Part shown: positions 12,330 to 15,628 of the stretch, piece after piece | Layout: each line of letters opens with the position of its first letter | Position numbering within the stretch: position 1 is the stretch's first letter | Source of the DNA: Gamarada debralockiae | Lineage: Eukaryota > Ascomycota > Leotiomycetes > Helotiales > Hyphodiscaceae | Assembly: GCA_002803225.1 (NCBI GenBank) | Contig: NXFV01000115.1 | Location: 1 to 15,628, forward strand | DNA: 15,628 nucleotides | Direction of reading: 5' to 3' | Made by a program: the position numbers and the translations under genes | The notes under the pieces: generated by a model | Told to the model about the DNA's origin: nothing | Database searches by the model: none | What the model saw: the letters and a program-made list of their open reading frames with translations, nothing else

Positions 12330-12654
12330 TCGCGTTGTCGACGCCAGCTGCCGATGCAGAGGAGGGAGGAATTACATGAGACATGGCGTTAATAGGCTTG
12401 TGGACTTTGGTTTTTGGTGAAGAAGCACGAGGCTAGTTAGCCCGAAAAAGAACACCAAGCATGACACAAAGCCTTATTCATATTGTTAGACACTGCACCA
12501 ATGACGATTTTGTGAAACGCCAGAGTCGTATCGACTTTATCCAAGAGAAAAGTCGGCTTGGTAGCTAGCTATCGAACTTCTTTTGTCCTGACTTTGCCAC
12601 CGAGAATCCTTTTCTAGTAGCTGATGATCAGTCTGGCTCCCATCAGAGGATACA
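12330..12654. other. Spacer 3' of the DMGO-like gene
   Basis: No coding signal or poly(A) hexamer stands out. It should contain the DMGO-like 3' UTR. The transporter relic approaches it tail-to-tail from the right. Confidence 0.4.
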
Positions 12655-13030
12655 TCGTGTGGATGAGTCCAAATCCGACTTACCCCCGGCCTCACCCGTA
12701 GTAAGTACGTATTATCGATTACTTCGAGAGCGGTCGTTGCTCTCCACGAGGAAGAAATAATCGACAAAGACGGCCGCCAGACAACAACCTGCGAAAACAT
12801 ATCCGTACCCGAAAGCAATTGCGCTTGTGGTGAAGAGAGTAAAGAAGGCGATGGGGAACGTGAATCCCCAGTTGGTGCGGGTTGCCACTCCCATGGAAAC
12901 CGCCTGATACTTCGTCGGTGCATCTCACCGACAGCTATCTATACTAGCGGTCCCTATGTGGATATAAAAGACAGTGATATGTAGGTACGTGAAGGTGATC
13001 ATGGTAGAACCCATGCTGGAGTTGTTCATA
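12655..13030 (-). pseudogene. Decayed C-terminal part of an MFS sugar-type transporter
   Basis: Minus-strand frames spell the last membrane segments of a sugar-porter family (MFS) protein. They contain PTKYQAVSMGVATRTNWGF, then hydrophobic helices with IAFGYGYVFAGCCLAAVFV, then an LEVIDNTYLL tail equivalent to the LEEIDTMYL end of hexose-type transporters. Frame changes occur near 12725 (before LEVID), near 12923 (after VGEM) and near 12960. Two TAG stops (12939-12941 and 12954-12956) flank GPLV where family members have Trp. The first ten or so membrane segments are missing or beyond recognition. The gene is dead. Its position beside catabolic genes suggests it once imported a substrate, but sugar-porter relatives do not predict betaine uptake. 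Confidence 0.75.
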
Positions 13031-13049
13031 CCGTCTGACTTCACCAGCT

Positions 13050-13710
13050 TGAATTTCCCGAGACTGTCTCTAGAGGAGCTGATAATCATCTGGTGCCTAT
13101 CGATCTCAATTCAAAGGGGTGTCGACAGCGCCCGAGTAGAGCTTGTTCTAGAGCCCTGCAGTGTTGACAGTGTTCCGTAGACAGATCGGCGATGATGCCC
13201 GATGGCTACGGCTTGGAGCACTTGCAATGATAACGGTTGGATTTAAGGCACAGGATTTTACACATCGGTCAACATTATAGAGAGGGCCGTTCAAATTGCT
13301 GTGAAACTAGATAACGAAGCAAGGTAGGCTAGAGAAGGGAAATGGAAGGAGCGTGCTACTGTTAGGCATTTCTTCGAGTTCGTCAAGGATGATGGAGAGG
13401 TTCCTGAGATCGTTGCTTTGAAAAGAAGCACAGTAGTGAGTTGTTTCATTTCATACCCAATGTAAGAATGCGTGGAAGAGTCAAGAAGCATTACACTGTC
13501 AAAGTGATAGGGGTTGAGTGATAGACTAATGCTCATATATTCAGATGGCTCTGCGCTATCTTCAGAACATTCTTTATCTGTAAGCATGACTAAGAGCAAT
13601 GTTTGCAATTAGCTAGTAAATGATATATCCGATCGCAAACATAACTCAAAGGAGCCTGTGACAAAGACGCTCAGTATTCTAAATGCCGCGCCATTTTGTC
13701 AGCGGTCAGT
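13050..13710. other. Spacer with a possible mobile-element or gene scrap
   Basis: Between the two relics lies a plus-strand coding-like frame at 13277-13462 with one internal TAG at 13325-13327 (pieces RAVQIAVKLDNEAR and FFEFVKDDGEVPEIVALKRS). The first piece faintly recalls fungal Gypsy-type gag sequences, but this is weak. Nothing else supportable is seen. Confidence 0.25.
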
Positions 13711-14869
13711 TCAAGCTGCTACCTTGGTCGATCTCGGTCTCGCTGCAGCACTTATTATGTTTTCCGGCATGTTCTCCTTGCCCAACATCGCCTTGCGGCA
13801 GGCCATGAACATATCCATAGAGATGTCATTTCCGCTGCAAACAACTATGACCACTTTGCGCGACCTATCGAGGGCCTTTTTCGACCCTAGGACCCTCTCC
13901 AGAAAGCCCCATGAATAGACTGGCACGTTGACACTGCATCCTTTCGTGTTCCGCCAACAGCCAACACACCTTCGTGCGGCTTCCGCATCTGTGAGAACGA
14001 CGCTCGTAATGTTCGGGCGCTTGGCGTAGTCGAAAGTCTGACCTTAACGACTCCCAGGCTCGTGGCCTGAGATGTAATATGTGGGAGCATTATGAGCTGC
14101 CCGGCCTGGAGAGATTGATTCAATGAGTCAGCACCCTTCGTCTTCATCGCCAGGACTTCTACTTCGTCGCTCCAGTTATCTTCATCAATCACTTGCATAA
14201 TTCCATTCAACAAGCCTTCACCTCCGACGCTGCAGACAACAACGTCGGGCTTTCCACTAAGTTGCTCTGTGATTTCCCTCATACTTGTCGCACTGCCTTC
14301 TCAGATGTCTGAGTAGTCAAACGGCGGCACGAAAACACCACTAGGGTCATGTGGCCACAGGATCCTTTGGATATATTCCTGGGCTTCTGCAATGCTGGCG
14401 CCATGTTGGATGACTGCTGTCGCTCCCATTGCCCACAAATTTTTGACCCATCGCAGGCTTTGCACAGGTGGGAATCACCACAGTCGCGGGGTAGCGCAGT
14501 AAATTGGTTGCATGGACGCTGGCAATGCCTGCATTGCTTCCTGATGCCACATAAAAGTGTATTTTGGAAGATCATGGACGTTCAGCAACTCGGCGCAGGA
14601 CGTAGCTCCCGATATCCCGGGACTTGAAGGGTCCAGGGGGCTCTAGACTGTCAAGCTTCAGGAAGACTCTCCTTCTACGATTTAGGATCGTTACGAATCA
14701 GGGGTTCAAGAGCATGGTGCAAAAGAGCGGGGAATTCGGACAAGGGAAATAGCAAATGTTGGGAGACTTACCACTTTGCTGCCTCTGAAAGAGCCCGGCT
14801 CGCGATCAGGGCGGTCACCCAAGGCTTCGAGAAGTCTTCATCAGTCCCAGCGAACAAATAATGCACTAT
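13711..14869 (-). pseudogene. PLP-dependent L-serine/threonine dehydratase pseudogene
   Basis: The minus strand carries a nearly complete relic of a catabolic serine dehydratase, which converts L-serine to pyruvate and ammonia. An exon at 14772-14869 (KPWVTALIASRALSEAAK) ends in G|GTAAGT; the intron runs 14672-14771. Then come VFLKLDSLEP and PFKSRD, holding the PLP lysine, ASGSNAGIASVHA, and VVVCSVGGEGLL, a phosphate loop in which the family's third Gly is Glu. KVVIVVCSGND lies near the C-terminus. Lesions: ATA at 14867-14869 where a start is expected, TGA at 14572-14574, a frameshift near 14436-14447, TGA at 14301-14303 (Trp expected), a frameshift near 14036-14045, and loss of about 20 residues after CWR, where the metal-binding ELACG-type loop belongs. 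It fits the end of a betaine-to-pyruvate route. Confidence 0.85.
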
Positions 14870-14917
14870 TGCAGAGAAGACTGATACTGCCGTGGCAGGC
14901 GCACACCTCTTTGATAG

Positions 14918-15301
14918 CTAGTCAAAACAGAACAATGCATCTCCTTTCCGGTAAAAGAACGCGCGGGCCTGGCGTAGAGCGGGCAAATCTTTGCGAGCCT
15001 CTTCGAGGGCATACTCAACGCATCTGAAATTTCCAACCAAAGGAGGGAAACAATCGCTCTATCGAAGCAGGATAGAAGAATCAGATAGAGCCTCCTCAGC
15101 ACCTATATGAGTTTCCTACCATTACACTCTCTCGTGTTCCAGCGGCTCCAATCCTGAACGGAGATGAGGTTCAGGACACGGCACGCCCTTCCAGTCATCA
15201 AAGTCTACTCCTGGACGAGCAGCCACACGAACATTGCGATAATAACTTGGAGCTTCCTTGCCAGGCCTCAAAGTAGGACAATTTCCCGATAGAGGCCAAT
15301 T
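14918..15301 (-). pseudogene. Coding-like fragment, unidentified
   Basis: A minus-strand open frame, 15125-15301 (no ATG), contains EAPSYYRNVRVAARPG and DFDDWKGVPCPEPHL. A GTAATG donor at 15125 and TTTCAG acceptor ending at 15024 would remove 102 bases and continue in frame into CVEYALEEARKDLPALRQAR, ending with TAG at 14918-14920. This splice is plausible but without it the frame has three stops. The composition is clearly protein-like, yet I do not recognise the family and find no start codon upstream. It could be the 3' end of a truncated gene or a relic. It precedes the serine dehydratase relic on the same strand. Confidence 0.4.
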
Positions 15302-15594
15302 TTAGGAGCTTTTTCTTGCCTGTGGTTGCGCGTAGGCTAGGCTAGGCCCAAAAAGGTGACTTTATCCGCCGTGCTCCTCCATTAGTAAAGCCAGCGGTAG
15401 CGAGCTCGAAAATTTACTCTTTTAGGAAAGCGGATATTGAAGCCAAGACCCGAGTCACCGCCGCATTCACTGGCCCTTCCGCCCAAGAGACTCGCCGTCG
15501 CTGTCGCTGTCCCAATGTCGTGGGCGACGTGGAGTTCGTCCAGGAATGACGATATATCTCGTCGTATTTGTTGTGCTATCTCTCTTGTTTTTTT
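15302..15594. other. Right spacer
   Basis: GC-balanced DNA with small tandem motifs (TAGGC x2-3 near 15339, CGTCGCTGT-like units near 15496). No gene is supported here. Confidence 0.35.
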
Positions 15595-15628
15595 GGGGGG
15601 GAAGGGGGGGGGGGGGGGGGGGGGGGGG
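15595..15628. other. Terminal poly-G run, probable sequencing or assembly artefact
   Basis: Seven G, AA, then 25 G up to the last base of the window, directly after a T-run. Natural G-tracts of this length are rare in fungal DNA, and the run stops exactly at the window edge. Two-colour short-read chemistry produces such dark-cycle G calls at read ends. It most likely marks a contig end. Confidence 0.75.

Noticed and set aside
15548..15563. GACGA-N6-TCGTC near-palindrome at the right end
   Set aside because: Short and mismatched at the centre, in a spacer without an identified gene to regulate.

Overview
The window looks like ascomycete (filamentous fungal) DNA. It has a Zn2Cys6 regulator gene with three 45-48 bp GT-AG introns, a second gene with one 48 bp intron, short 'ACAATG' start contexts and AT-richer spacers full of decayed coding fragments. 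The last ~34 bases are poly-G, which looks like a contig or read end.

Three genes appear intact. (1) 1787-4217 (+) is a Zn2Cys6 fungal-specific transcription factor of 763 aa. (2) 6663-7946 (-) is a Rieske non-haem iron oxygenase of 411 aa, of the choline monooxygenase / glycine betaine demethylase type. (3) 9828-12329 (+) is an intronless, GC-rich dimethylglycine oxidase-like flavoprotein of 833 aa (FAD oxidoreductase plus folate-binding GcvT half). The last two are divergently transcribed from a 1.9 kb spacer that holds a ~57-63 bp imperfect direct repeat and a perfect 14 bp palindrome.

To the right lie two minus-strand relics. One is the C-terminal part of an MFS sugar-transporter-like gene (about 12655-13030). 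The other is a nearly full-length PLP-dependent L-serine/threonine dehydratase pseudogene (13711-14869) with an intron, stop codons, frameshifts and an internal deletion. Other relics are an ankyrin-type fragment like those of fungal STAND/NLR proteins (4848-5066, -) and several coding-like but unidentified scraps (278-451, 5680-6360, 13277-13462, 14918-15301).

Read together, the locus resembles a methylamine-osmolyte catabolic cluster. The Rieske enzyme would demethylate glycine betaine to dimethylglycine. The DMGO-like enzyme would take dimethylglycine to sarcosine and pass the methyl carbon to tetrahydrofolate. The dead serine dehydratase would have fed serine, made from glycine plus methylene-THF, into pyruvate. 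The regulator may control the set. The reactions are inferred from family knowledge; the substrate, the regulatory link and the transfer history of the DMGO gene are not proven by the sequence. No rRNA, tRNA, CRISPR array or intact transposon was seen.
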